The position numbers and the translations under genes are program-made. DNA of 64,000 nt from Trichomonas vaginalis G3 (Eukaryota > Parabasalia > Trichomonadida > Trichomonadidae): the NCBI RefSeq assembly GCF_026262505.1, contig NC_067203.1, positions 62,001 to 126,000 on the forward strand, written 5' to 3'. The notes below the pieces were generated by a model. The model saw only the letters and a program-made list of their open reading frames with translations, was not told where the DNA came from and did no database searches. Position 1 is the stretch's first letter; every line of letters starts with the position of its first letter. Below, piece by piece: positions 12,045-22,779 of this stretch.

Positions 12045-12419
12045 ATGGAGCTTGACCCCTTAGACGAAGCAATTTATCTAATTGAGGTAAATGAAACCGT
12101 GAAGGAATATCTCAGCAAGTGCAAACCAAGCAAGTCCATTGGCTTCTGGTTGTCCAAGAATAGTGTCTTAAAGTTGGAAATTGAAACAGGTGTTGCAATT
12201 CAAGTTCCAGAAGGCACTGCATTCGATGATATTAAGGATGTGAAGAAAGAAGCCCTCTTGAAGTTCTTCATGAAACGTCCTTGGATACTACTTCCATATC
12301 GTGAGAGCCCAATTCCACGAATTACACAAATTCTCAGAGCACTACTTCACTACTCTGGACAGCCGTTCTTCATAACCTCAGAAGGCGACATCCAACCAAT
12401 TCTTCAGCCAGTTCAGTAA
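12045..12419 (+). CDS. Conserved cargo protein, 124 residues
   Basis: Starts MELDPLDEAIYLIEVNETVK. It aligns along its full length, with the same length, to the protein at 51136-51510 in copy B (shared FDDIKD, KRPWI and SGQPF segments). The amino acids are conserved better than the DNA, which suggests past selection on the protein. Function unknown. Confidence 0.65.
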   Translation: MELDPLDEAIYLIEVNETVKEYLSKCKPSKSIGFWLSKNSVLKLEIETGVAIQVPEGTAFDDIKDVKKEALLKFFMKRPWILLPYRESPIPRITQILRALLHYSGQPFFITSEGDIQPILQPVQ

Positions 12420-12447
12420 ACATCTCATTTTAACTTCACTTTTTTTT

Positions 12448-12732
12448 ATGTTTTTACTCACACTCGTACTCAACAGGTTTGTGTACAACTATTTCAACTG
12501 TGAACCTTGTATTGACCGGTCTTCCTGCAAATGCAAGTTCGGTCAATACACAATTTATGGTGGCAAGAAAGACAGTGGGGAATGTTATTCTGACATCTGT
12601 TGTTGCGCTCGAGAGAGAATTGAAATTCCAGACCCAACTCCAACACCAACACTCAAGTTGCCAAAGACTCATGTGAAGAAGAAGCCTTCTGGTAAGTTTC
12701 TTATAGCCATATACATGGCACGCTTTGAGTAA
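12448..12732 (+). CDS. Small Cys-rich protein, possibly secreted
   Basis: About 94 residues: a hydrophobic start (MFLLTLVLNRF) that may act as a short signal sequence, then a region with about nine cysteines (including NCEPC, SCKCK and ICCC), then a Pro/Thr-rich stalk and a basic part. A host-like TTCACTTTTTTTT box immediately before the ATG supports this frame over the overlapping ones. No family recognised; another frame cannot be ruled out. Confidence 0.45.
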   Translation: MFLLTLVLNRFVYNYFNCEPCIDRSSCKCKFGQYTIYGGKKDSGECYSDICCCARERIEIPDPTPTPTLKLPKTHVKKKPSGKFLIAIYMARFE

Positions 12733-12754
12733 AAACATTTTTTTCATTTTTTGA

Positions 12755-13360
12755 ATGAAGCAAGTTAAATTCGTCCCACACCAATCTCAATGGACCGATG
12801 AAGAGTTTCAAGCCATGGTTGAAGGCGTTGAGAACGACATAGACGGCGAACTTGAAGGAGCTCAAACCACAATTGCAACCAAAATTGCAGGAGTCAAGGA
12901 ACAGATAGCTCCACTTAAAGCTACCAAAGCTACTCTTGACCTCATGGATAGTTACCGTTTAGAAGTAAAGAGTGGAATAAGACAATTAAAATTAAAACTT
13001 CTAAACTACGAAGCTATACTCCAAAAGTTAGCAGAAATGAGAAGACTTTACCAGAGCTACTTACATGTAAGGGACTTACCTTCAAGCAGTCCGACCAAAG
13101 ATGAATTTTCTGACATTGTCCCAATTTTGTCCGAAAGTCAGCTCAGATGTTTTGAACTGCTCCCAACATATCCAGAATATGAACGTTTGCCTGAACTCTT
13201 CCGCAATCTCAAAAAACGTTTTTTGGTTCTCATGTTCGAAACTTTTATCGGAAGAGACAACAAACGTTCAGAAGAAGAACAAGATATTATTTTAAACTTG
13301 TTGTATGACATAACTCATAACAAGCTTTTTGAAGTAAAACCGTCATTCTCAAACCACTTC
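12755..13360 (+). CDS. Coiled-coil cargo protein
   Basis: Starts MKQVKFVPHQSQWTDEEFQA; residues 25-105 are heptad-like and charged, followed by a Leu/Pro-rich section. An initiator box (TTCATTTTTTG) sits just before the ATG. The frame runs on towards the next gene's promoter at about 13360, so its end is uncertain. Only in copy A. Confidence 0.45.
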
Positions 13361-13370
13361 ATTTTTTCGA

Positions 13371-14072
13371 TGTCCGAACAAGCACCGAAGCCAAACTCAA
13401 TGGCAGATGTCCTTTCAAGTTGCCAGACAAGCGCCCAGTTCAAATTCAAATTTTGAATTTGAAAGCTCATCTGACAAACACCGTTAAGACTCTCCAAAGT
13501 AGTCTTATGGAAGAGATGACCAAGCTCAAAGCCGATGTCCTCATGAACCAAGCTTCCAATGAGAAATGCCTGAATGATTTGACGGAAACCTTGCGCATTT
13601 ACGCGAGAGAGAACCGAGACCTTGCCAGACTCATCTACCGTTTCTTCGAAGAGATAGACGCCATCTGGAAGGTACTCGGAAAGGACAGAACATGCAACAC
13701 CGTACTTCGTGAACACAGAATTGAAGAAGGAATTGTCGAGGAAGAAGAGAAACACGAAGAAGAGGAAGAGGAAGAAGAGGAAGAAGAGAAACACGAAGAA
13801 GAGGAAGTTTGGGCAACCCTTGTTGCCGATGACACTTACGAAATTTCCCAACCCTACCCATACCAAATCCGCAACAAGGAGACAGGCAAGGTTCTTACCC
13901 CAGTCCTCAACAACTTGGGACACTTGAACCTTACCCTTCGGAATTACGGTTCAATTTCCATGGGCAAGCTTGTCGCAATTCAATGGGTTCCAAATCCAGA
14001 CAAGAAGACGAGGTCAGACACATTGACGGTGACAAGCTCAACAACCGTAAGGAGAACCTCGAGTGGTTCTAA
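13371..14072 (+). pseudogene. HNH endonuclease with NUMOD4-like domain (cargo of copy A)
   Basis: A helical N-terminal part, a Glu-rich linker (about 13735-13810), a NUMOD4-like segment with the pattern EVWATL...YEISQ...YQIRN near 13800-13880, and a recognisable HNH core around 14014-14070 (DHIDGDKLNNRKENLEW). NUMOD4-HNH proteins are typical free-standing homing-type nucleases. The start is placed at 13371 because a TCATTTTTTCG initiator precedes it. The gene looks broken. It is absent from copy B. Confidence 0.6.
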
Positions 14073-14121
14073 GAGTAAAAAAATTTTATTTTAGGGGGAA
14101 ACCCCAGTAAATTTAGGTGTT

Positions 14122-14385
14122 TTAGTTGCGTAAGCGGCTTAAATTAAGGATAATTTGGACAAGTAGTTCCTGACCTCTGAATTGGACTCTTTCGTCATCC
14201 CAGTTGCGTAGGAGGTCGTCCCAGAGGAGTTGGTAGAATTGCCAATCCAAGGACGATTTGTCCTCCCAGGCATTGAGGATGTACTGCTCGTAGAGTCTCA
14301 TGACCTCTGCCTTGCACCAGACACCCTCTCCCTTGGAACGTAAGGCTTCTTCGAAGTGCTCGAATGCGATTGGCTGCGGGACCAT
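14122..14385 (-). CDS. Small cargo protein, 87 residues
   Basis: Helical, Trp- and Glu-rich (starts MVPQPIAFEHFEEALRSKGE). The start at 14385 is the first ATG and follows an initiator read on the minus strand (GTGTCATTTCAG then ATG), about 9 bases upstream. It is divergent from the tiny frame at 14416. Only in copy A. Function unknown. Confidence 0.5.
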   Translation of the reverse strand: MVPQPIAFEHFEEALRSKGEGVWCKAEVMRLYEQYILNAWEDKSSLDWQFYQLLWDDLLRNWDDERVQFRGQELLVQIILNLSRLRN

Positions 14386-14415
14386 CTGAAATGACACTTT
14401 TTGTCCGTTTGGTCA

Positions 14416-14523
14416 ATGTTCGTGTCTCGTGCCATAGTCGACGAAAATACAGACAAACAGGTTATATATGAGTTTGAGACCAAGAATGGTGTAACTCGAC
14501 CTGTCCGATTCAAATTCGAATAA
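14416..14523 (+). CDS. Very small cargo protein, 35 residues
   Basis: A short frame, MFVSRAIVDENTDKQVIYEF and onward, ending in TAA right before the convergent polymerase gene. Upstream is GTGACACTTTTTG... in the orientation seen before other small cargo genes (as on the other strand for 14385). Too short to be sure; no family. Confidence 0.3.
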   Translation: MFVSRAIVDENTDKQVIYEFETKNGVTRPVRFKFE

Positions 14524-14532
14524 AAATTTTTT

Positions 14533-16674
14533 ATTCATGCAATGTTTTATTTCTGTGCCGTCTTCAAGTATGCCCCAGTACTTACGCTTGGAGAGGACAT
14601 GAACTTCGGTGAAAATTTTGTCCAATTTGAATTGACCCATCTTTTCACCGACCATTCCCATTTCAATGAGTTTGTTGTATCCTTCTTCGTTCGTCATGAG
14701 TGCGTCAATGTTCTCATAGTAAACCTTCACTTTGGATTTGACTTCGGAGAAGAATTTGTTGTAGTTGTCAAGGACTGCCTTTGCGAACTGAGGGTAAGAC
14801 CAATGTTCGACAATAGGTTTTAATGTGGTTACTAAGCCACTTTGACCTTGAGTGAATTCGTACTTCAAAACAAAAGGAGAACCTTTCAACAAAGTTGTCG
14901 ACCTTCTCATAGTGTTTACTCTTCATCTCTTGAGGTTTCTTAATGGAATATCCCCATGTCGAATTCATAAGCAATTTGAGTGTCATTGCAAGTTTGGGGT
15001 TTGAAGCTTTCCTAATATCATACAGTTGTTGTATGACTTTTCCAACTGTATAGTTCCTTCCTGGGAACTCACCATCTTCGTTTGGAATTCCAGTCGGGAT
15101 ATATTGGACGAACCTCATGTACGCAGCGTTAAGGTCGACATAGTATATCTTTTCATCTGAGTCGAACTTGTCGCAACCAATGGGTCCAGTTCGTGGAAAT
15201 TCAAGTGAGTCTCTTATCTTCTGAGAAACTTCTCCTGTTATCTCATAAACATCGTCGAAGCAACCTGTTTCATATAAAACCTTCTGACCTAACTCAGATG
15301 CTCTCCAATACAATTTGACGTCAATTGGATGTCTCAATGGAAGTTTGTTTATAGCATCTTGAAGTTCTTGCAACCTCATTGGAAGTTCTTCTGGTTCAGG
15401 TTGGTATCCGAACAATCCAACTCCTTTTGGAACAGTGTACTTCTTTTGTGCTATAACTTTGTCTGGAACAACTTTTGGTCTTGCTAACAATGAAAAGTTT
15501 GTTTCGTCTTTTGGTACAAAAGTTTCTGTCAGCTTGTCATCTGGAATTGGTTCCAACAAACCTTTCTCGAAAAGAATGTTAACAGCTCTGACAATGTTGC
15601 ACTTGCCTTTTCCGAACAATGGGTTTGTAAGACTTTCGTTCAACATGAAGTGGTTGTGGACAATTACAATCTTCAACCATGGTAAGTCTTTGTCAACAAC
15701 ATAGTCGTCATGTGAAGAACCTTTCTCAGTCGGTATGTTGACTCGGATATTGACATTTGCCAACGGTGCAATTTTTGCCAATTGACCTCTGAGAATGTAC
15801 CTTGTCTTCACACATGACTCAAGATACTTCATCTTCTCATCTGTAACAAGACCAGAGTTCCTGAGACATGTAAGAATACAAGGTTCATTGACAATTGTTT
15901 CAATTGAATTGTAAATTCCATACCTTGTCAAGTCAATGTCAGACTTATTTATGAACGGGAAGTATCCAGCATGTTGTCTGACTGCTTGAGGGTTAGGTTG
16001 GTACCATTCGAACTTACACTTGCAATTCCTTCAATTGCATTCAAAATGTCTGAGTCGGAGTCAACCATTTGTTCTCTCTTTGTAGTCTTGAAAGCGTCAA
16101 GAAGTTGTGCGCTGTTGTGACATTGCCATGTGCATAGTAAATGTGACCGTCCAAATCTGTTACGGTTAGTCTGAGATTGTATCCTTTCTTATTTCCGTCT
16201 TGAATGCAGCAAGTACACCCATGAAGCCTTCTTTGTTCTTTCCTTCGTCAAAGTTTACTGTAAAGGTTCGACCAGATGTAATTTGACTTCTAACTTCACG
16301 ATACTTTCATATGCATATCTTGTTCTTTCCATGGGAGCATGTTTGTCTTCACCTTTTCCTTTTTTCCTTCTCAAAGGATGCAATTGTTCGTCATGTTTCC
16401 AGTAGAATCTGGCAAAGCCGTCGTGTCCTTCAACTTGAGGCTCAGAAACATCGAAAGGCATGTCCATAAGACGTTCTTCTTCTAACCTCTCTAGTCTGTT
16501 TGGATAATTTGCGCGTGCTGTTTCCAAGTCCATTTCATAGGAGACCAGCAGTTTGTCATAGACTTTTATGGGTCTTCCCTTCCTATATTTAAACTTCTTT
16601 GAAACTTTCCAACCATATCTTTCTAACTCTGCTTTTATTCTAGCAGACCTTCTATCCATTCTATATGGGGGCAT
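14533..16674 (-). pseudogene. Protein-primed family B DNA polymerase, copy A
   Basis: Counterpart of 52660-54800. Recognisable polymerase signatures are the motif A-like YYVDLNAAYM, the motif B-like LKLLMNSTWGY and the motif C-like YYENIDALMT. Upstream on the minus strand is the A/T run ending TTTTTATAAAAATG, as before the helicase. It looks broken in a few places. Confidence 0.85.
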
Positions 16675-16704
16675 TTTTATAAAAATAAAAAAATATTTTT
16701 TTCT

Positions 16705-17287
16705 TTACTTTACATAACCGCCTGCTGCCATAAGTCTTTGACGCCAACCCATACCAGCTAATGAAGGTTGACTTGGTTTAGTTTGGAAACTAACCTTTGG
16801 TTTTGGTTTATCTTCAGTTTTTGGCTCCCTTCTTCTATCGGTTTTTCGTCACTTTTCGGTTCCTCTGACTTTACCTCACTTGCAGGTATGTTGTGTCGTC
16901 AACATCTTCATAAATATCATATGCCATTTGTTTTTGTTTTCCTTTCAACTTTTTGTGTTTGTTGTAAAGTTTAGAATATTTCGACTCTAAGTCAATGAGA
17001 TGTTCTATAATGAACTGTTGGTCAGTGAAGTAAACTTTTCCATCTGTTGTCTCGAAAGCTCCTTCAGACTTCAATATTTTATTTGTGAGAGTCTGTTTCT
17101 TTTTTGAGATACTAGCCGTTCCATTTCTATGAAAAGTGACTTTGTAGTTAGGGTTTGTATTTCCAGACCTGGCACTTTCTATTATTGAATTTTTCTCTTC
17201 ATCTGTAAGTTCTTTGACAGGTTTTGACAATGGTTCTGAACTTTTTGTTTGTGGTGTCAAATCTACCGTTTCAACTTCTTCGGTCAT
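16705..17287 (-). pseudogene. Acidic Lys/Glu-rich virion-like protein, copy A
   Basis: Counterpart of the whole 194-residue gene at 54831-55415. It starts MTEEVETVDLTPQTKSSEPL and ends in the Gly/Arg-rich tail GMGWRQRLMAAGGYVK. Upstream is the TTTACTGAGATGAAATG context shared with its neighbour. This copy looks broken. Confidence 0.55.
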
Positions 17288-17309
17288 TTCATCTCAGTAA
17301 AAAATTTTA

Positions 17310-17463
17310 GTTTGGTTTGTTTTCAACTGGTTGTTTAGGTTTTTTAAGTCGGTCTAAAACTTCCTGAGGTATAGGAAGAACTTGACAAACACGTGGTTGT
17401 GTAACTGCTGGAAGTCGACAAATCCATCTTGACCCATTTGTCTCAATGCTGTATTGTTCATTT
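17310..17463 (-). pseudogene. Very small protein, copy A
   Basis: Counterpart of the 50-residue gene at 55435-55587 (starts MNNTALRQ), with the same TTTACTGAGATGAAATG context. It appears altered in this copy. Confidence 0.4.
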
Positions 17464-17479
17464 CATCTCAGTAAAAAAT

Positions 17480-17881
17480 TTACATTCCCCACGTTTGAGG
17501 CGGTTGCGGTTGGTTGTTGTTTACCCACTGTTGTGCATGGTTATATCCTCTGTTAAAGAATCTTTCACCTTGGTCCATATAGTGCCCTGCTTGGTTATAG
17601 TAGTCATTTGCTTTGTTATAGTAGTTTCCTGCTTGTCTTCCTACATTGTCCATCCATCCTTGAACTTTTCCTCTTGTTTCAGGATTTGGAATAAGATTTG
17701 CTGCATCTCGTGCTACCTCCCAACCTTTCTGTACAGTTTGTATAATAGGTTGTGCTTTCTCTTTCAGTATACCTAATGTACTCAAAATCTTCCTTCCAAT
17801 TCCAAATGCACCTCTGGCTATTGTTCCCACTGCGGGCAAAAATCTGGATGCAACTCCTGCTAATGCGCCAAATAAACCCAT
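17480..17881 (-). CDS. pVI-like minor virion protein, copy A
   Basis: 133 residues, whole, almost identical to 55607-56008. An amphipathic, Gly-rich N-terminus (MGLFGALAGVASRFLPAVGT) is followed by an Asn/Tyr/Gln-rich C-terminal half. The shape resembles membrane-active minor capsid proteins such as adenovirus pVI; this is an analogy, not a proven homology. It is divergent from the integrase with 16 bases between starts. Confidence 0.55.
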   Translation of the reverse strand: MGLFGALAGVASRFLPAVGTIARGAFGIGRKILSTLGILKEKAQPIIQTVQKGWEVARDAANLIPNPETRGKVQGWMDNVGRQAGNYYNKANDYYNQAGHYMDQGERFFNRGYNHAQQWVNNNQPQPPQTWGM

Positions 17882-17897
17882 TTCTTATGGGTAAAAA

Positions 17898-18855
17898 ATG
17901 ACGAATCCAAACAAGGACCCCTATGTTTCTAAGCAACAAAGAAAGCACTCATGATAAAAATCTTTAGTTCAACACCAAATGCTTGGTTTATGGATATCTT
18001 GGAAAACATTCCGAGGTATAGAGAAGATGGACCACCATACTGGCTAATATTTGTCGGTCAAAACACAAGATACTGTGAAGCCATACCATTACAGTCCAAA
18101 AATATTTTAGATGTGAAAACTGCTTTGACAATATTCGTTGACAAATACCATCCAACAAAACTGACATCTGACTGTGAAAGTTCTTTCAAATCAGACGATA
18201 TTAAAAACTATCTGCGTTCAAAAAATGTAAACCAATATTTCATTGTCGACCAAAACCATTCTGCTCTTGGTGTCATTGACAGTTGTATAAAAATCTTAAG
18301 AGACTTAAACCAACCACAAGGTGGTGAGGTAGATGAAATGTCATATGACGACAAATACAGACACTTCTCCATGGCAAAGATGAGACAAGTTTTAAATATT
18401 TACAATAGCCGTAAACAAAAAGGTTTGGGAAACCACTCCCCCGAAGAAATGAAAAACAACCCTGACTTAGAGAAAGACTATATATTTAATAGTTTAGTCA
18501 AAAGAGACAAACAAGAAAGAATGCCAGGCTTCAAACTTAAGAAAGGTGACAAAGTAAAAATAGAAATACCTAAACGCGACCCATATGAAAATACTATTGA
18601 CTATGACAACAATGGGAACTCGACAGGTACTCACATTCGTGTTCGTAAAAATAGAAGAAAGTATACAAGAGAATATTATGAAGTTTTAGGCAAACATGGC
18701 AAAATGTACAGACTGCAAGCAGAAGATAAAACTACTATTGTCAGACCTCGTTTCAAACTTGTCAAGTTCAAGGTGGTATACTTTCAAAGACAGTTCCTAA
18801 CAAATATAAGACAACTCCTGACGAATATGCTAAAGAAGTTGAAAATGACGACTAA
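17898..18855 (+). pseudogene. Retroviral-type integrase, copy A
   Basis: Counterpart of 56026-56985, with the same rve core (WLIFVGQNTRYCEAIPL, LTSDCESSF) and basic C-terminal SH3-like part. It looks lightly broken. Confidence 0.8.
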
Positions 18856-18879
18856 GCAATTCTATACCATGCACAAACT

Positions 18880-20261
18880 GTCATGTAAGGTGGCATGTAT
18901 TTTTTACCTAGTCCTGTAGATGTTGTTGTAAAAGTATGTTGGTGGTTTCCTCCTGGTTCAGTTTGTCGAAAAGTCTTTTTTGCTGAATGGTTATAATCTG
19001 GAGATAAAACGTCATAGCCAGCTTCATATCTGAGTTGTATAATGGATGGTCTCTAATGAGTGGCTATGGTCGCCAGAAAAGTTTGTTGTACCAGAATGAC
19101 TATGTGGTGGCAAGTTGTCGACAGATATCGTTTTACTTCCACCTGTTTTCTTTGGAGTGTGTGCACAATACAAAAAACTTTCGAATATTTGAGTCCAAGT
19201 TCCAAAACCAAGTACTACTTCTGGTCTGGTAGAGTTCATTGACGTATAAATAGAACCAACTGGGTAAATGGTTTGAAGTATTTCTGTCTTTAATGTTTGA
19301 AGCTCTGTTTTGTCTGCTTTCTTGTCATATAAATCTTGAGCAGTGAATTTAACTTTATTTTCATCCTCCATGACATAAACATCTCTACATCTAATGTATC
19401 TCATCGTTGTTATGTCTTCTTCCGATGTTAAACCTTGTGGAAAGTTAGGAGGTTTCCAATCTAATACATCCCCACCAGCTCTTCAACCGTTCCTTCAATA
19501 TTTTCTATACCAACAGTTGCGAAGAAATCGTGTGTATGTCCAACGTCACTTTTCCTGTTTAAGGTTTCTTGTAAGTTTGTAATATTTGCAATGGTATGTG
19601 TATGGTTCTTGTCAGCTTTAAGGTCTAAACATCCTGAAACCCACCCTGTATTGGCTTTACCTTCTAAAATCTTCGATGTCCGTTCATGGTACCATTCAAC
19701 CCTTTTTATAATTTCATTGTCTTTTTCATCCACATATTCCTTATCTGCCTTCTTCACTAACCCACTAGCCAGATATGCTAACTCATCGTCAACATACTCT
19801 TTGTCAGCTTTCTTTTCAACATCCTCTTTTGTTGCATATGTTGCATCTGCTCTGTCATGTTCTTCTTGAACTTTTTCAATGACATACTCTTTGTCAGCTT
19901 TCTTTTCAACATCCTCTTTTGTTGCATATGTTGCATCTGCTCTGTCATGTTCTTCTTGAACTTTTTCAATGACATACTCTTTGTCAGCTTTGTTGTCAAT
20001 ATCTGCCTTCAAAAGAAGTTCATCTATAGGTTTCTCGTTTAAAGTTCTTTTTGTTGGATTTATACAAACAGTATGGTTCTTACTGTCTTGAAATAGAAAC
20101 TCGTCTGTCAATGGGTTTAATGTCAGTTTTAAGTTTCCTTCTTTCAATGACTCAGATATCTTAGAATAGTTTGAAAAGTTTGTTGTGTTCTTATTTAGAG
20201 CTTGCAAAATGAGTTGTCGGTTGTGTTTTATTTCTCTCATAGACGCTGTTTCTTTCGACAT
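18880..20261 (-). pseudogene. Phage-like fibre protein, copy A
   Basis: N-terminal part (MSKETASMREIKHNRQLILQ), then repeats of the KADKEYVIEKVQEEHDRADA type, then a HTHTIANITNLQETLNRK unit, and a C-terminal head with the tail-collar signature NPVGSIYTSM...GTWTQ and a GGSKTIS...LPPHSHS region. This is the architecture of phage tail-fibre or receptor-binding proteins. The gene looks broken. Its central repeats differ from those in copy B. Confidence 0.7.
19785..19990 (-). repeat. 102-bp tandem repeat inside the fibre gene
   Basis: Two near-perfect copies of a 102-bp (34-codon) unit that encodes the heptad-like ADKEYVIEKVQEEHDRADAT segment. The length is a multiple of three, so repeat number can change without loss of frame. 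Confidence 0.85.
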
Positions 20262-20279
20262 TTTTATTCTAGATAAAAT

Positions 20280-21122
20280 ATGCTTTCAATAGAAAAAGAA
20301 AATTCAAGAGTTGCTACAACTAAACCATTAGATGAACTTTTTACGAATGTCGGTCAAAAGTTTGAGACAGAGACCGTAAAGCATGAAGGCTATCGTTTTG
20401 ACTACCCGTTAAGATGGTTAAGAGACCATCCGTCACAAAAGCTATTGGCTTTCGTAGAATGAAGTTCATTTCAGAGCCATACATGGTTCCCATTTACGGT
20501 CGCTTTTGAAGTTCGATACTATAACAAAGAAAAACGTACGTATGAGAAATTTGAACAGGGAAAACTTTTACAAGTAGTTTGCTTGTAAACTTAGAAACAA
20601 CTCTTCAAGCTTTTCAAGAAAAAATAAACGATATCTATCTCGAATATGCAAAACAGTACACATTGACGAAGGAGAGTACCATCTCGATATTATATATGAC
20701 AGGAAAAATGCAACTGTTAAAATCAATAGAATAGAAGACCTTGGAGAAGACGTTTATTATTTCTACAAAATATAACAACTTGGCATGGTATAGATTTTGA
20801 GGATGTTAAATCAGCCTGCAGCATATCCAGTACACCCGAACTTTTATGAAGTCGAAAACCCTAATGGAACATATGAAAATGTTTTCGACTCAGATGCTAT
20901 TATAGTTCATGCTTCAATTTTCTGGCGCACAAAACTCTTTTTTATGCTTGGCAAATGACTTTTACGAAAAAACCTACAAAGCTATACGAACCACAAGTGG
21001 AAGTATTTCAGACTTTCAAGTATGGTTTACTACAGATGGAAGAAAGAGAATAATTCCATTATACCACGCGTTTTACTTAGAACTTAGTTTCATATACAAC
21101 TACTATCGAACGGTAAAAATAT
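20280..21122 (+). pseudogene. Conserved Maverick protein (RFDYPLRWL family), copy A
   Basis: Starts MLSIEKENSRVATTKPLDEL and carries the block HEGYRFDYPLRWLRD. Counterpart of 58867-59712, and a distant relative of 51658-52506 in the cargo region of B. Likely a virion protein from its place beside the fibre gene, which is inference. It looks broken. Confidence 0.55.
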
Positions 21123-21129
21123 GATTTTT

Positions 21130-21372
21130 TTAATACGGTTGAGGTGTTGGATTTGGTTGCCAACTAGACTGTGGTGCAGGTTCAGGCTGTTGTATAACAG
21201 GAGCTTGCTCTTCTGGTTCAGGGTCTTTAGGTATAATACCAACGAACTGACCTACCCTTTTACCAATATTTTGACACCGTTCCAAATTCCTCTTCCGACG
21301 GTTTTTATTCCATTCCATATACCTCTTCCAACATTTCGAAAGAAGTTTCCTATCTTACTGAAGAAACCCATT
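21130..21372 (-). CDS. Second pVI-like small protein, copy A
   Basis: The frame starts MGFFSKIGNFFRNVGRGIWN at 21372, with an internal RGIWNGxK repeat, and ends in a Pro/Gln-rich tail (PAPQSSWQPNPTPQPY). It looks like a membrane-active amphipathic minor virion protein, like 17480-17881. Counterpart of 59719-59967. Some positions may be altered, so the whole frame is not guaranteed. Confidence 0.45.
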
Positions 21373-21389
21373 TTACTATATGTAAAAAT

Positions 21390-21749
21390 CTAATGTCCGC
21401 CTAGTCTCTTACGTTTCCTGTTGAGTTCCATAGCATTCTTTAACTGGAGCTCATACATTCTATTTCTCCTCTGGTAGAAAAACTCTGGGTCAACTCCTGT
21501 GTTCGCGTCATCTGCATAGAGTTGTTTATATCCCACTTCAGGGTTTGTATAAAACTCTTTCCATCTCATATTTGCATACCATGGTGGCAAACCTAACGCA
21601 GCGTCATTTGACATGGCAGTTTGCATTTGTACATCTGTTGGCACTTGACCATAGTTTGCCATTGCAGTTTGTATTCTAACTTCATTTGGAATATTCTCTG
21701 GGTTTGGTTGTCCAGGTTGCTGTGCATTCGCTAAGTTCTGTGCGTCCAT
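21390..21749 (-). CDS. Conserved small Maverick protein, copy A
   Basis: 119 residues, whole: MDAQNLANAQQPGQPNPENI start, internal near-repeat (VRIQTAMANYGQVPTDVQMQ), and a basic end (NRKRKRLGGH). The counterpart in B is 59994-60352. Possibly a virion or core protein; no family recognised. Confidence 0.55.
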   Translation of the reverse strand: MDAQNLANAQQPGQPNPENIPNEVRIQTAMANYGQVPTDVQMQTAMSNDAALGLPPWYANMRWKEFYTNPEVGYKQLYADDANTGVDPEFFYQRRNRMYELQLKNAMELNRKRKRLGGH

Positions 21750-21771
21750 TTAATATTAGATAAAAATATCT

Positions 21772-22708
21772 CTTACGAGTACATATACTGGACATTTGCA
21801 GGCATTGGTTCATCTTCATATTCTCTGTACTTTTCTGCCACGTCAAATAAGTAAATGACACAATGGAAAAAACCTAAAACAAGTAGTCCTATTCAAACCA
21901 CATTTACTTACTAGTAAAATTTCTTTGTTATGACACTTTCTCCAGTTTATAGGACCTCTCTCATATTCTATCTTATCGTATCTAAAATCATAGTCATGTA
22001 TGTCCTCTAACCATCTCATAACACTTTCCAAACCACTTTTATCGGATGTAAAGTAAAAGCATGGATGGTTATGTAAAACGTCTAAAGTTTCTAAAGAGTC
22101 TCTCAAAGTCCAGTCTACTTGGTATTGAAAATCCCATGTGTTATAGAACGGCGGGTCCACTATAAAGAAAACATTTTCCTTGTCTTTATATTTTTCATAC
22201 AACTCTGTCCAATGACATCTCACAAAACTCTATACCCTCAATATATTTTTTCTATGTCCTCTTTGAAAACATTTGTATAGTTAAGATATAAAACTTTTGA
22301 CATAAGTGTTTCAATGTCATGAACTCTTATAGCACCACTATATAATAGTCTAGCAGATATACTATCCCAGTCTATATATTCTGCTTTTTTCAAAACCTCT
22401 CTCACAATATTTTTCTTATCTAATGGTATACGTTCCATCTTACCTATAGGTATCTTTTCTTTTAACTCTTTCAATATATTGTTTGTGTCTGGTATATGTT
22501 TGAGACGGTCCATATAGTTGTCGAAGTCATTGCATATAATCTTTGAGTCTGGAAATATTGTATGGCACAGATGGGATATATAGAAACTTCCACCGAACAA
22601 ATCTACAAATGTTAGACCATTCGGTAGTTTCTTAAGTTCTCTCAATATAATATCTTTACATTTACTCTTATTTCCAAAGAACGGTAACGGTGGTTTTGTA
22701 AAATTCAT
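21772..22708 (-). pseudogene. Dam-type DNA adenine N6-methyltransferase, copy A
   Basis: N-terminal PPLPFFGNKSK (motif X), FVDLFGGSFY (motif I, SAM binding) and the catalytic VDPPFYNTWDF (motif IV, DPPY type) identify a D12-class adenine methyltransferase. Counterpart of 60480-61311. It may mark or protect element DNA. It looks broken. Confidence 0.8.
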
Positions 22709-22779
22709 TTATATATAATAATAAAAATGTTTTTACCCTGAAAAGTGACAGAAAAGTGACGACTCTCAAAAATTTCTTC

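Noticed and set aside
11650-12055. Long frames on both strands across the 21-bp repeat
   Set aside because: The unit length is a multiple of three and contains no stop, so openness is not evidence of coding.
12454-12747. Minus-strand frame opposite the Cys-rich gene
   Set aside because: The plus frame has an initiator at the right distance; the minus frame has none and looks like its complement.
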